Below, piece after piece: positions 12,001 to 20,796 of a stretch of DNA of 64,000 nt (within the stretch, counting starts at the first letter, position 1; each line of letters starts with the position of its first letter). The notes under the pieces were generated by a model. The model did not search any database, was not told where the DNA came from, and saw only the letters and a program-made list of their open reading frames with translations. Location of the stretch: contig ML677334.1 in assembly GCA_007922305.1 (NCBI GenBank), positions 57,729,967 to 57,793,966 on the forward strand, given 5' to 3'. Source of the stretch: Dermatemys mawii. Taxonomy: Eukaryota > Chordata > Testudines > Dermatemydidae. The position numbers were made by a program, and so were the translations under genes.

Positions 12001-15000
12001 GGAGGGTTTCTGCCAAGAAAAACAAATCGACTCTTCAGTTGGCCTGGGAGCTGGAGCAATTGCACTAATTATCTTGGCAATTTTATTATTACTACGTAAG
12101 TGTTTTATATTATTTCTTAAGCACTGACTGCATGTTCTATGCAATACAAGACACGAAAGAAGAAATGGTCCCTACCCCAAAGGGTTTATAATCTAAGTAT
12201 ATACTCTGTGGGTGAAATCCTGAACCCACTGGAGTCAACGGCACCATTTCCATTGACTTTCAGTGGGGTCAGGATTTCACTCTGGAAGTATTAGAACTGG
12301 TATGTGGCAACAGGAAACTGTTTCAGTCTTTCCAGTGGCTTTTAAACAAACAATTATCATTTGCTTATGATACACTAAAGGATAGACGATAAAGAATTGA
12401 GAAACCCTTATGTTTTTCCTAGGGCTCCTCTTTTATGGTCCACTGAATCACCATCAGACCCTTCCCATTCCCTTCAAATAATGTCACAATGGTTGCACCT
12501 CTCCACTACTGACTGCTCTTCAAAGTGTCAACTCTGTTTCCTTATTCCAGTAACCCAGATGAAAACACAGGCAAACTGGGGTGGAATCCTCTGCTTTGGG
12601 AGTGGCAAGATGTTGTATATATTGTCAGCTATTTATAGTGCAAAAAAAAAAAAACCCCAACACCTGGAGGAGGTGGACTTAATAGTATTTAGGGCTCAGT
12701 TTGGCAAGGTGGTGACTTTAGTGGGACTTCTTCTATGTACATAGTTAAGCTCATGAATGAGTATTTGCAGAATCAGAGCCATAGTACACATACATTATCT
12801 ATTGACCATAACTAAATAAACTCTGCATTTAAATTGCTGAATTTCTAGAAAACTTGGATCTACCCTGTGTGCATGCACACACAGTCCAGATGTTTATTAC
12901 TTAATTAACTACAGGGTTAACTAGAGCTCAAATCATGTTTAGGTATCAGACCTTTAATGATACATTATGTCCCCCTACAGTTGTGCCACTCTTACTGCTG
13001 TTTTGCCATTGTGGATCAGGTGCTAAAGGATTCACAGCAATACCTGACAGTAGTGAAGAGATGTTACGTAAATGGAACAGTGAAGGAGCAGCACCTGAAG
13101 ACAAGGCAAGTGTACCCTAGTCAATATCATCTTGTTTTCTTGTAATCTAAGTATTTTAATTTCTCAGTTGGTGTCAGTTTTAGATTGAGGGTTGAGATTT
13201 CAAAGCACTGCAGGAAATTTAGCCACGTTAACATTAATTTAAAAAGTGTGACTAAATTCCATATGTCACCCTAGAAATATCAAACAAAGTGTCTAAATTG
13301 CAAAGGAAAAGAAGAGAGAAATAATCAAGCAAATAGTGAGTCTCACAGTTCACAAACAATTGCTCCTGTACTTTCTCCTCATGGTCCATCAATGGCATTT
13401 TTCTTGCGCTTCTGGCTCCCCATCCATCACCTCTCCTGGGTGGAGATCTGTGTCTCCCTCCCTCCTAACAGTGTTTTTTCCAAGCTGCATAGTTCCCTAC
13501 CTGTGCTGTGAGTTCTCCAGCAAACTGGACTGTCTAACAGGATGGTGTCTGTCTTTCTTGCTTTCTTCCCAAAGCCTATGATCAGTTGCAATTGCCCACA
13601 GTTACCACAAGCTTTTCCTAAACATTCATGTGTATTCTTAAGGTGAAAGCATTCCAGAGAAAACATAGCACATGTGTAGGTTCTTTTATTGTTTTTACTA
13701 ATAAGTTTATTAGTTATAAACTTTATACATTAATATAACTTTAAACATTAATAGTTCACCACCCCTTCTCCCCAACAATTCCAGTAGTAATTCTGGTAAA
13801 AGTCACTCCTTCAAACCCTTCCACAATGATTGGGTGCCCTCTCCCTTCTACCTGACCACCTTGGATAAAAGGTTCTGTCTGTTTGCTGGATGAAAAAGAA
13901 GGCTCTGTGACTCAGTGTAAACTCAGGCTATTTATTCAAAAGCCCTTTCTTTGTGGGCCTTTAGAGAATCCAGCCTGAACCAGTGTATGTGAGACTTAGC
14001 AGATGTTGGTCCTTCTAGGGAGGTGTTACAATCTGAGTGAATTTGCCTAATCCTCCCACTGTTCTTAATTCCTGGAAGAGCTGTGTTCATCCTACCCCAT
14101 GGAATTACATACAATCCCAGGCCCACAACACCTGTGGGGGATTTAAAAGTATGTATTGCAGGAAACTGCCACATCTGCCATGATGATACTATTTTTCTGA
14201 GTGGAAAGTGAGGAGGGGGAGTGTGGGAGAAATACTGGTGTATCCAGTGCCTGAACCACAAAAGAATTAAATATTTCCATTCACAAGGGAAGAAGTGTCA
14301 ATTCCAGTCAGTGGGTGTATTAATGCAGCAGAAAAATGGTGGAATAGGAAGCTTCATAGTCTTTTAATTTAAAGTCTGAGGACTGTATCCCAACTAAGTG
14401 CTTAGTGTTCCCTTCCAGTGAGGTATGGAGGAGAGAATATGATTTAACTAACTCAGAAATGGCTGCAAGGAGGAGAAACTGAGGGGAACAGTGAATACTT
14501 GGCTGCCCTGGGGCTTCATGGGACAGGTAGCATGCCAAGGGCCCCAGGGCCCTAAGACTGAGGCTCAGGTGGGGTCTGTGCAGGACTGATGAATAATTAC
14601 TAACATCGGCATCATTTCTCCTGCCTCTGGTAAATATCCAGATGGAATCAGTGGGGCATTAGCTTCTCCTTGGAAAAGCTGCTGGTGAAAGAGAAAGTGG
14701 CAATGTGGCCAAGCTGCCATGAGAGAGAAGAAGGCCAGGCAACATTACAGAAGGGCCAGCAGACCCTGCAGAGGCTCTAGGATCTTAGGGCGTGGCATGA
14801 GATCATGCCCACACTACAAGGAGGACGTGGGAAAATGGGAAAGAGCCCAGAGGAGGGCAACAAAAATGATTAGGGAGCTGGAGCACATGACATATGAGGA
14901 GAGGCTGAGGGAACTGGGATTGTTTAGTCTGCAGAAGAGAAGAATGAGGGGAGATTTGATAGCTGCTTTCAACTACCTGAAAGGGGGGTTCCAAAGAGGA

Positions 15001-18000
15001 TGGATCTAGACTGTTCTCAGTGGTACCAGATGAGAGAACAAAGAGTAATGGTCTCAAGTTTTAGAGTGGGAGGTTTAGGTTGGATATTAGGAAAAACTTT
15101 TTCACTAGGAGGGTGGTGAAGCACTGGAATGGGTTACCTAGGAAGGTAGTAAAATCTCCTTCCTTGGAGGTTTTTAAGGTCAGGCTTGACAAAGCCCTGG
15201 CTGGGATGATTTAGGTGGGGATCAATCCTGCTTTGAGCAGGGGGTTGGACTAGATGACCTCCTGAGGTCCCTTCCAACCTGGATATTCTATATGCCTTTC
15301 TCACTGAAAGGAGCATTTGGAAAAAAATTGCCATGTGAACTCACTGGCGTTTCCAGATTTTCTTACTTGCCTCTCATTAGTTTTAACAGGGATGACACAA
15401 TGTAGCCCTAAAATGGCTTTTAAACACCCAGTCAAACAGTCATGCCAACCAGCTCCCTCCTAGTCACCTCCGGCAAACTGTTTAGAGAATTTCATGTGCA
15501 GCACAGAACACGTTTCATGTTGTATTTTAATTTATTGTTTTAGGCAATGCTAACTCTCGTTGCTCCCATTGCGTTGGACAACTCAGCAGCAAACGTGCAC
15601 AGTGGAGTAGCAGCAGCAGCAGTGGGTGCAAAGGCAGCTGCTACAGGAGGAGGCAGTTTTCAATCCCATATCGAAGGACACTATGGTAATGCTAACATGA
15701 GCAATGGGAGATGGGAAGAACAAAAACATCTTCTTTCTGGTGCACAATATGGAGCCGTGGCAGCTGGCGGGGCCATGGCAGCTGGCGGGGCCAGGGCAAT
15801 GGCAGCTGGTGAAGCCATGACAATGGGAGCTGGAGGGACCATGATTGGAGCTGGATGGCCCATGACAACGGGACCTGAAGTGGGCATAGATGAAGAATTT
15901 TTGAGAGACTACTTCAATGAGGTAAGATTCCTGCTTGAGAATATCAAAATATATTTAGGTTTGAAATAGAATTAATGGCCTTTAATAACTTGTTTCCACA
16001 AGATTTACTTATTTTAAAAAAAAACATTAAATATATTATCAGGATTGTTTATATGATGTACATTTTGTCTTCACAATCTGCCATGTTTTCCTTAGGCCTA
16101 ATCTGGCAAAAGACGTAATCAGGTGCCTAGCTTTATTTTGGCTTCAATAGGGTGATTGCCACGAGTAAAGTTACACACATTAAATCTTCGCAGGATTAGA
16201 GCTTTACTGTTACACAAATGCTACGCACTTAAACCAGAATGCAGTGTTTTCCAGTTCCAGCTATTACACCTTGTATGATTTGAATACATCATAGAAATTA
16301 GTAATGAAAAGCACCAATTAAGTTTTCTAGCCCATCTCCAAAAGAATGAAGGGATACATTTTTTGGGAGATGAGGGAAGGAAGAGCATAAATGGACACCA
16401 GTGTAGTAATTGATTTGCTCCAAAAAGTGACATATTTTTAAGGGCACTGTCAATTTTAAATCACTCTCTAGTAAGTACAAACTGGTTTTAGCTACTGTCT
16501 CTGAATCCTTTTGATAATTTGGGGGGATTTAGTCAAATGTTCCTATTTGCTTTACATTTTTTATTCCACACCATCAATTGCTGTGTGAAATACTCACTTA
16601 CAAAGACGAATCAGCAAACAGACTGACACCAACTGTTGCCATCTCCACACACTGAAAAAAGACAGAAATCTGCTTTTCTTCTGTTGGCTTTCAGTTATAG
16701 TTTGTTAAGGGCAAGTCTGTATTAAAAATAAGGCTATGATTCCCCTGCTCATGCACACATACTTGTACAAGCTCTCCCTGAGGTAGGATGAAAATAAATA
16801 GTAGTGTAGCCAGGGTTGCCTGTGTAGCAGTATTGGAGGCATGGTTTAGCTGTGCCAACTATAAACCCACCAGTTTCAGGCAGGTTTGTAATCAGTACAG
16901 TTTGTGACTCTGCGGTCACTACCCTGTGTTACCATGGCTACACTGCGATTTATACTCATCCTAGAACAATGAGAACTAGTGCAAATATGTGTATCTTAAG
17001 AGGGCAATCCTACTCCTAGCTCATAGTCTAGATGTGGCCTTAGACGTTACTTATAACAATAGTGAGTAAACAATATTCAAACAAAAATGCAGTTGTTGTG
17101 TTTTAAAAGCTGGTAATGTCCCTTTAAAGTTTTGAAATCACATTTGTTGAACACTTTCTGTTTCTTTTATCTTAGAAAGCTGATGCTTTTGCTGGGGAAG
17201 ATGAAGCTCAACTACCGAAAGACTGTCTCTTGCTTTACTGTCAGGAAGAAGCAGACTCCCCACATGGTTCCATTGGCTGCTGCAGCTTTATTGAAGAAGA
17301 CTTGGATGACCATTTTCTGGATGATTTAGGAGATAAATTTAAGACTCTAGCAGATATCTGTCTGGGCAAACATGCAGAAGTGGAAGTCAGCCAGCATAGT
17401 TCCCATGTGTTGAAAGACAGGAATGCTACTCCAGCCACGAATGAGTCAGGTTTGCGTCTTAATGATGCATTGCCACAGTTCTTAGATAGGCAAAATGCTT
17501 TCAGTTCAGAACATACCTATTCTTTAGGCACCGGGTTCCAACCACCTGAGGCTGTGCATAGAGTAAATGGGGTAGGTTCAGAAACTGTGACACGGGAGGT
17601 GGTCACTGAAACATCCTATGGCTCTAGGCCTGGCATGCAACAAGCTAGGCCTATTGCTGATTCCTTGGCTAATAGCAATGTTATAGTGACAGAAACATCC
17701 TATGCTGCTAGCCCCACAGTGCAACTCACCACAGGTGTTCTTGATCCTCAGTTTAAGGAGAACATTCTTGTAACAGAAAGAGTGCTCGCCCCAGCTTCTG
17801 GTTTGCAGGACATGTTAGAAATCTCTGATTTGCCAAATGGGCATAATGTTAGGGTAACAGAGAGGCTGATTGGGTCAGATGACACTATGCCTGGAGTCTT
17901 AAAAGTTCATGACTTCCCTGATTCACAGTATGTTGTTGTGAGGGAGAGGGAGAGGCTTCTTGTACCTAGTTCAGATCTAAAGGCCTCGCTAAGCATTCCC

Positions 18001-18270
18001 AATTTATCAGAAGGGCAGAATGTGATGATAACTGAAAGAGTGGTTACACCCACCTCAGGGTTGCAGGCTAGTTACAAGACTCCAGCTGATGTTTCAGGGA
18101 TGCAAAGCATAAGAGGGCAGGCCACCATTTCTGGACCTGGAAGGCAGGAGCGTATACTAATCACAGACCCCCTACTTAACCAAACAGGCTTAGGTTTGGA
18201 GGATTCTTCTACCCTGAGAAAGTCTTCAAAAGTCACAAAATACAGCACTGTACAGTATACTCGCTCATAA
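2868..18270 (+). CDS. DSG2: Desmoglein-2, 3' portion (10 coding exons)
   Basis: Desmosomal cadherin that joins neighbouring epithelial or cardiac cells through calcium-dependent extracellular repeats and anchors intermediate filaments through plakoglobin and plakophilin. Ten exons (2868-3031, 4858-4992, 5144-5329, 6755-7014, 7466-7608, 10060-10287, 11865-12095, 12981-13105, 15544-15921, 17176-18270) join without a frame break, giving two bases of a split codon, 980 codons and a stop. Visible landmarks are calcium motifs (DADEPN, LDRE, DVNDN twice), a WLANFT/GNEGGYF segment typical of DSG2, a transmembrane helix split over exons at 12095/12981, the ICS block ending in [12 protein letters not shown], and six to seven tail repeats. 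The match is better to DSG2 than to DSG1, 3 or 4, from recalled human sequence. Signal peptide, propeptide and EC1 lie outside the window. If the exon count equals the mammalian 15, these are exons 6-15. TTR follows downstream on the same strand, as in other amniotes. Confidence 0.95.
3599..3668 (+). repeat. Fragment of interspersed repeat (GTCCTGTGGCACCTTA family)
   Basis: The stretch GTCCTGTGGCACCTTATAGACTAA followed by AGCATAAGCTTTCGTTGG recurs in the window at 35873-35915 and 43440-43530. This family is, from memory, common in turtle genomes. The copy is truncated. Confidence 0.65.
3836..4290. repeat. Probable interspersed repeat with TTAGGCACCTA motifs
   Basis: The block has recurring GGCACCTA/TTAGGCACC words (near 4137, 4190, 4243 and 4261). 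It also carries an ACCACTGGGCTAACTGTTATAAAGGA segment that resembles one near 41550-41580 (AACCACTGGGCTATAGGA). Family unknown. The open frames on both strands look like chance frames. Confidence 0.4.
4858..4992 (+). CDS. DSG2: DSG2 exon (end of EC2)
   Basis: The exon has 45 codons in phase 0 on both sides, with acceptor GTGACAG and donor GTAAGT. It begins [16 protein letters not shown] and contains [10 protein letters not shown], the inter-repeat DxNDN calcium motif that closes EC2. Confidence 0.95.
5144..5329 (+). CDS. DSG2: DSG2 exon (EC3, first part)
   Basis: The exon has 62 codons in phase 0, with acceptor TTGCAG and donor GTAAGT. It contains the segment [18 protein letters not shown] and the motif ETDAQTNEG, both highly conserved in desmoglein EC3. 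Confidence 0.95.
5657..6105. mobile_element. Non-autonomous hAT-like element with 8-bp target duplication
   Basis: The element starts CAGGGGTCTCAAACTCAAAT and ends GTTTGAGACCCCTG, an inverted pair. The octamer ATTTAGAG lies on both sides (5649-5656 and 6106-6113), and 8-bp target duplications are the hAT hallmark. The interior is GC-rich with AGGGAGCTTGGCGGGG-type tandem units. Overlapping long frames on both strands follow from the base composition and are not genes. A second copy is at 49761-50237. Confidence 0.85.
6129..6182. repeat. Palindromic MITE-like inverted repeat
   Basis: The arms TGCTGAGCATC (6129-6139) and GATGCTCAGCA (6172-6182) are perfect inverses around a core with AAGTCAACATGAGTT. 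It is one of several palindromes of this style in the window. Confidence 0.6.
6755..7014 (+). CDS. DSG2: DSG2 exon (EC3 end, EC4 start)
   Basis: The acceptor TTGCAG precedes GAGCTC and the donor is GTAAGC. The translation starts [12 protein letters not shown] and carries [10 protein letters not shown] and VPEGPVF, where DSG2 has the EC3/EC4 junction. It ends in phase 2 within the Thr codon after EYI. Confidence 0.94.
7466..7608 (+). CDS. DSG2: DSG2 exon (EC4, middle)
   Basis: The acceptor AACAG and donor GTAAGT frame a 143-bp exon reading [14 protein letters not shown] and then [20 protein letters not shown]. The NGTY site is a likely N-glycosylation sequon that also occurs in human DSG2. 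The exon ends in phase 1. Confidence 0.93.
7700..7925 (-). mobile_element. Truncated GC-rich DNA transposon fragment
   Basis: The segment with CAATGGGATCTGCGGGAAGC and GCCCGCCAGGGTAAGCCCCC resembles, from memory, a hAT-type repeat common in turtles and crocodilians. Terminal repeats are not visible. A further repeat fragment, containing AGATACAGACTAACGAGGCTGCTA, follows at 7960-8040. Confidence 0.4.
8611..9261 (+). mobile_element. Probable solo LTR of an endogenous retrovirus
   Basis: A 651-bp block starts TGTGACGGAG and ends TTTGTCACA, so it has TG...CA ends. It is flanked by the same four bases, CTAG, at 8607-8610 and 9262-9265. An A-rich TATA-like stretch (ATAAAA) lies near 8824. No coding region is attached, so a solo LTR left by recombination is the simplest reading. 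It sits inside a DSG2 intron. The + orientation is inferred from the position of the TATA-like stretch. Confidence 0.6.
10060..10287 (+). CDS. DSG2: DSG2 exon (EC4 end, membrane-proximal domain)
   Basis: The acceptor ATTTCAG and donor GTAAGA frame the exon. It reads [20 protein letters not shown] and then CPTII, the DxNDN motif closing EC4. [16 protein letters not shown] follows, a block conserved in the extracellular anchor region of desmogleins. Confidence 0.94.
11865..12095 (+). CDS. DSG2: DSG2 exon (extracellular anchor and start of transmembrane helix)
   Basis: The acceptor is CTACAAAG and the donor GTAAGT. The translation contains [20 protein letters not shown], the cysteine-containing membrane-proximal segment, then [18 protein letters not shown], the first part of the membrane helix. 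The exon ends in phase 1; the helix is completed by the next exon. Confidence 0.93.
12212..12280. repeat. Palindromic MITE (GTGAAATCCTGA arms)
   Basis: The arms GTGAAATCCTGA (12212-12223) and TCAGGATTTCAC (12269-12280) are perfect inverses. The core has CATTGACTTTCAGTGGGG, a word pattern shared with the palindromes at 37832 and 48502. Confidence 0.7.
12981..13105 (+). CDS. DSG2: DSG2 exon (end of transmembrane helix, intracellular anchor)
   Basis: The acceptor is CCCCCTACAG. The exon reads [20 protein letters not shown], giving the end of the membrane helix and the juxtamembrane Cys motif that is palmitoylated in desmogleins. It ends with GAAPEDK in phase 0, and this matches the human EGAPPEDK boundary. 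The donor is AAG|GCAAGT, a GC rather than GT start. A GT four bases further on would leave phase 1 and break the frame with the next exon. Confidence 0.9.
13106..15543 (+). other. DSG2: GC-AG intron of DSG2
   Basis: The intron starts GCAAGT directly after AAG and ends TTTTAG. All other donor positions match the consensus, as is usual for GC-AG introns. It carries a + strand CR1 fragment and about 2 kb of unassigned sequence. Confidence 0.82.
14755..15296 (+). mobile_element. CR1 LINE 3' fragment
   Basis: The fragment contains GCAACAAAAATGATTAGGGAGC, TTTAGTCTGCAGAAGAGAAG and GGTTGGATATTAGGAAAAAC, and ends GAGGTCCCTTCCAACC. These are the standard words of the CR1 C-terminal coding and 3' region. 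It is truncated at the 5' side, as most CR1 copies are, and lies inside the GC-AG intron of DSG2. Confidence 0.85.
15544..15921 (+). CDS. DSG2: DSG2 exon (intracellular, ICS first part)
   Basis: The exon has 126 codons in phase 0, with acceptor TTTTAG and donor GTAAGA. The segment [15 protein letters not shown] corresponds to human MSEMDGRWEEHRSLLSG, and [10 protein letters not shown] closes the exon as in human. Between them lies an Ala/Gly/Met-rich tract. The first 40 residues are Ala-rich and differ from mammals, so this is the most divergent exon of the gene. Confidence 0.92.
15757..15876 (+). repeat. DSG2: Degenerate tandem repeat coding for Ala/Gly/Met-rich segment
   Basis: Units related to GCAGCTGGCGGGGCCATG recur five to six times with drift, giving repeats such as [18 protein letters not shown] and MIGAGW. 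The reading frame is kept throughout. The tract is inside the DSG2 intracellular exon. Confidence 0.75.
17176..18270 (+). CDS. DSG2: DSG2 last coding exon (ICS end, linker, desmoglein repeats, C-terminus)
   Basis: The exon has 364 codons and a TAA stop. It begins [20 protein letters not shown] and contains [20 protein letters not shown], part of the plakoglobin-binding ICS region. The tail carries repeat cores [41 protein letters not shown] and ITERVV starting at 17602, 17686, 17770, 17854, 17938 and 18028. The first four intervals are each exactly 28 codons. A weaker core, ITDPLL, lies at 18160. The C-terminus reads [15 protein letters not shown], close to human TRVTKHSTVQHSYS. Confidence 0.95.
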   Translation, partial: KADAFAGEDEAQLPKDCLLLYCQEEADSPHGSIGCCSFIEEDLDDHFLDDLGDKFKTLADICLGKHAEVEVSQHSSHVLKDRNATPATNESGLRLNDALPQFLDRQNAFSSEHTYSLGTGFQPPEAVHRVNGVGSETVTREVVTETSYGSRPGMQQARPIADSLANSNVIVTETSYAASPTVQLTTGVLDPQFKENILVTERVLAPASGLQDMLEISDLPNGHNVRVTERLIGSDDTMPGVLKVHDFPDSQYVVVRERERLLVPSSDLKASLSIPNLSEGQNVMITERVVTPTSGLQASYKTPADVSGMQSIRGQATISGPGRQERILITDPLLNQTGLGLEDSSTLRKSSKVTKYSTVQYTRS

Positions 18271-19049
18271 AATACATACCCCTCTCACAGGTCTGCTAGG
18301 CATCATTTATATTTCTACCAGCAATACTGGCAGCTTTTTAGTGTCTCAAGAGCTCAACTTGCTTGTGCTTTTTAACAAATGACCTGAATTTTCTGACATT
18401 AGTTTCTGTAAATAAGAAATATGACCAGGAAAAAAGCAGCTGACTTTACAGTATTCTATAGCAATGCTTTCAAGGCAGACAATTAATAGGAATAATGTTT
18501 CCTTGTTTTTTCCTTCTACTGCTGTATAATTCATCACATGTAAGATAATGCTGGTGAAGGCTAAGCTCATCACCCACATGCAGAGATGATATAATTAGAA
18601 AGCCAGAAAAGTCTCTTGGAAAAAAAATTGTAATGACCAACATTAGATGACCCTCTCATCTAAAAGGACCAGAAACAACTTTTCTCCACAGAGATGGGGG
18701 CTGTATATGTAATATCCCAGACTCCAGCAGATTTAAAAATGGAAGAATTTGTCAGAATTTCAGAAATAATTTGAGTCAGATAATGATCTCTAGCTGTGAA
18801 GTGCACAGTGCTTCAGAGCTAGGAAACCCTGTTCCTGGGAATGTACCCCAAAGAGCAGTAGGTTTGCTGGTGTTTGACACATGTTCACCTCCGATAAGAG
18901 ACCATATCTTTCGACATCTAATCTGAATTTCTGTACCCATCTTTCCATTGCATATTTACCTTTTTAAGGAGCATTTTAATACCATAGCCTTGAAAATAAC
19001 TAAACTTTAAAAAGATAAAACTATTTAACGTGTTACCTTGAAAAAGTAA

Positions 19050-19245
19050 ATTCCATTGGGCAGGGATGGTTCCTTGCCTCTGTTTGCCAGAAGCTGGGAA
19101 TGGGCAACAGGGCATAGATCACTTGATAATTACTTGTTCTGTTCATTCTTTCTGGGGCACCTGGCATTGGCCACCATTGGAAGACAGGATACTGAGTTAG
19201 ATGGACCTTTTGTCTGACCCAATATGGCCGTCGTTATCTCTTCTC
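19050..19245 (+). mobile_element. CR1 LINE 3'-end fragment
   Basis: The words GGCATTGGCCACCATTGGAA, GACAGGATACTGAGTTAGAT and CTGACCCAATATGGCCGT mark the 3' end of another CR1 subfamily. The same sequence in reverse starts the element at 49597. Confidence 0.75.
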
Positions 19246-20708
19246 TGTGAATTTTGGTTATAGTTATGGTTTAAGGCTAACATAATAAAATTAAAAGGAA
19301 ATTTTCCCTGCACTGATTCCAGTCCAGGCACCAAGAAAAATGTGCCTTTATATATGAGAATTTGTGTTGCAATATTTCCTTAAGACTCCTAAATAAATTG
19401 CAGATCTTGTCTGTGAAGATCTTCTGTTTCGTTCCACACTGTGCCAAAATAAATGTGCCACACTGTAAGCCAAAATAAAAGTAAAATAGAGGGGCATGGT
19501 CCTGCTGAGAAGCCAAGGAGCCAACCCTGTTACGTTCCCAGAAATGCTGTTTCTGGAACTCACAGGAGTGATAGCCAGAAGCTGTGAAATCAGCATTTCC
19601 TGTGATTTAAAGCAATGCTTGCACCTTGCCACACAGTTTGGAAAGTAAGTAGCAAGACAGCTGAGCTGTTTGCAGACCACTGAATTCTGAAGGAAGTCCA
19701 GACATGATGTACTGCATATAAGCATTTTAATCTTCCATATTTTTCCTTGATTTTATTGGTCATTAAATAACACATGAAGCAAACATAGCTCTCCCTCTTC
19801 TTTCCACCACTGTGAGCAGAAATGTAGGGCCAGAGATTAAGACATAATTGAGATCACCTAGACATCTATAGGACTTGATTTGCAGGTGCAGTCAGGTAAG
19901 TGACCTAAATCATGTTGTAAAATTGCAGTCACAAAACTGGAGGTGCAGGTTAAAAGTTGACATTGAGAGCCAGATCCTACTTCCACTGAACTCAATGCTA
20001 AAATTCCTGCTGACTTTACTGCTGTAAAACTGGGGCCTTGCTTATATTTGGTGAGAAATGAGGGAGCTCACTACAATTTTTACAGAACTTTGTTAGTCAT
20101 TTCATTTTTTCTTGATATTTAAATGTGGGAAAAAGGGGAACACATTTACTCAGAAAAAGGAGGGGAAAGTTAATGTATGTATATATCTGAATAAATATTT
20201 ATTTTTGTGAAATTTGGGAAAACCCAAATGAATTTTGTTTAAAATCTAAGCTGGAAGGTGCTATAAATAGGAGAAGTCACCCTAATGTTTTTTGGAATAG
20301 TTATGATACAGTAAAAATATTATGAGTGTTTGTTAATTACCATTTAGTGCCTATGTATTAAGGCCCCAAGCTTGCATACACTTGTGCACATGAAAGATAT
20401 GGGACTGCCCACAGGCGTTAAGTAAAGCACATGTCTAAGTATATGAAGGACTAGGGCCTTTGATTGCAGAGACAGGACTTCAGTCATTCTGATGATTAGT
20501 TTCAGTTTTTCTCCATTTTTAATCAAATTTTCATCCTGTTGCATTTCTATATATTACCATAGTATTCTTCTGCCTGAAATTTTTTTAAACAAAGATATAT
20601 TTGAAATAGGGGAAAAATACCAAGAAGTGTGTGGAAAGCAGTTTAAAACACAAACTTGTATTCTCTTTAAATAGGGGGGAACTATGGTCTTTGTTCAGCA
20701 TGGGGTAC

Positions 20709-20796
20709 GTAAGCACATGCCTAATTTAAGCACATGAGTATTTTCCACTGACTTATATGGAACTACTGATGTGCTTAAATTTGGCATATGCTTAAG
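20709..20796. repeat. Palindromic MITE-like sequence
   Basis: GTAAGCACATGCCTAATTTA and its imperfect inverse TAAATTTGGCATATGCTTA flank a core with CCACTGACTTATATGG. The arms are diverged. Confidence 0.55.

Noticed and set aside
13106..13120. GT donor at 13110 for the DSG2 exon ending near 13105
   Set aside because: It would end the exon in phase 1 and put the well-conserved next exon out of frame, while the GC donor fits frame and consensus.
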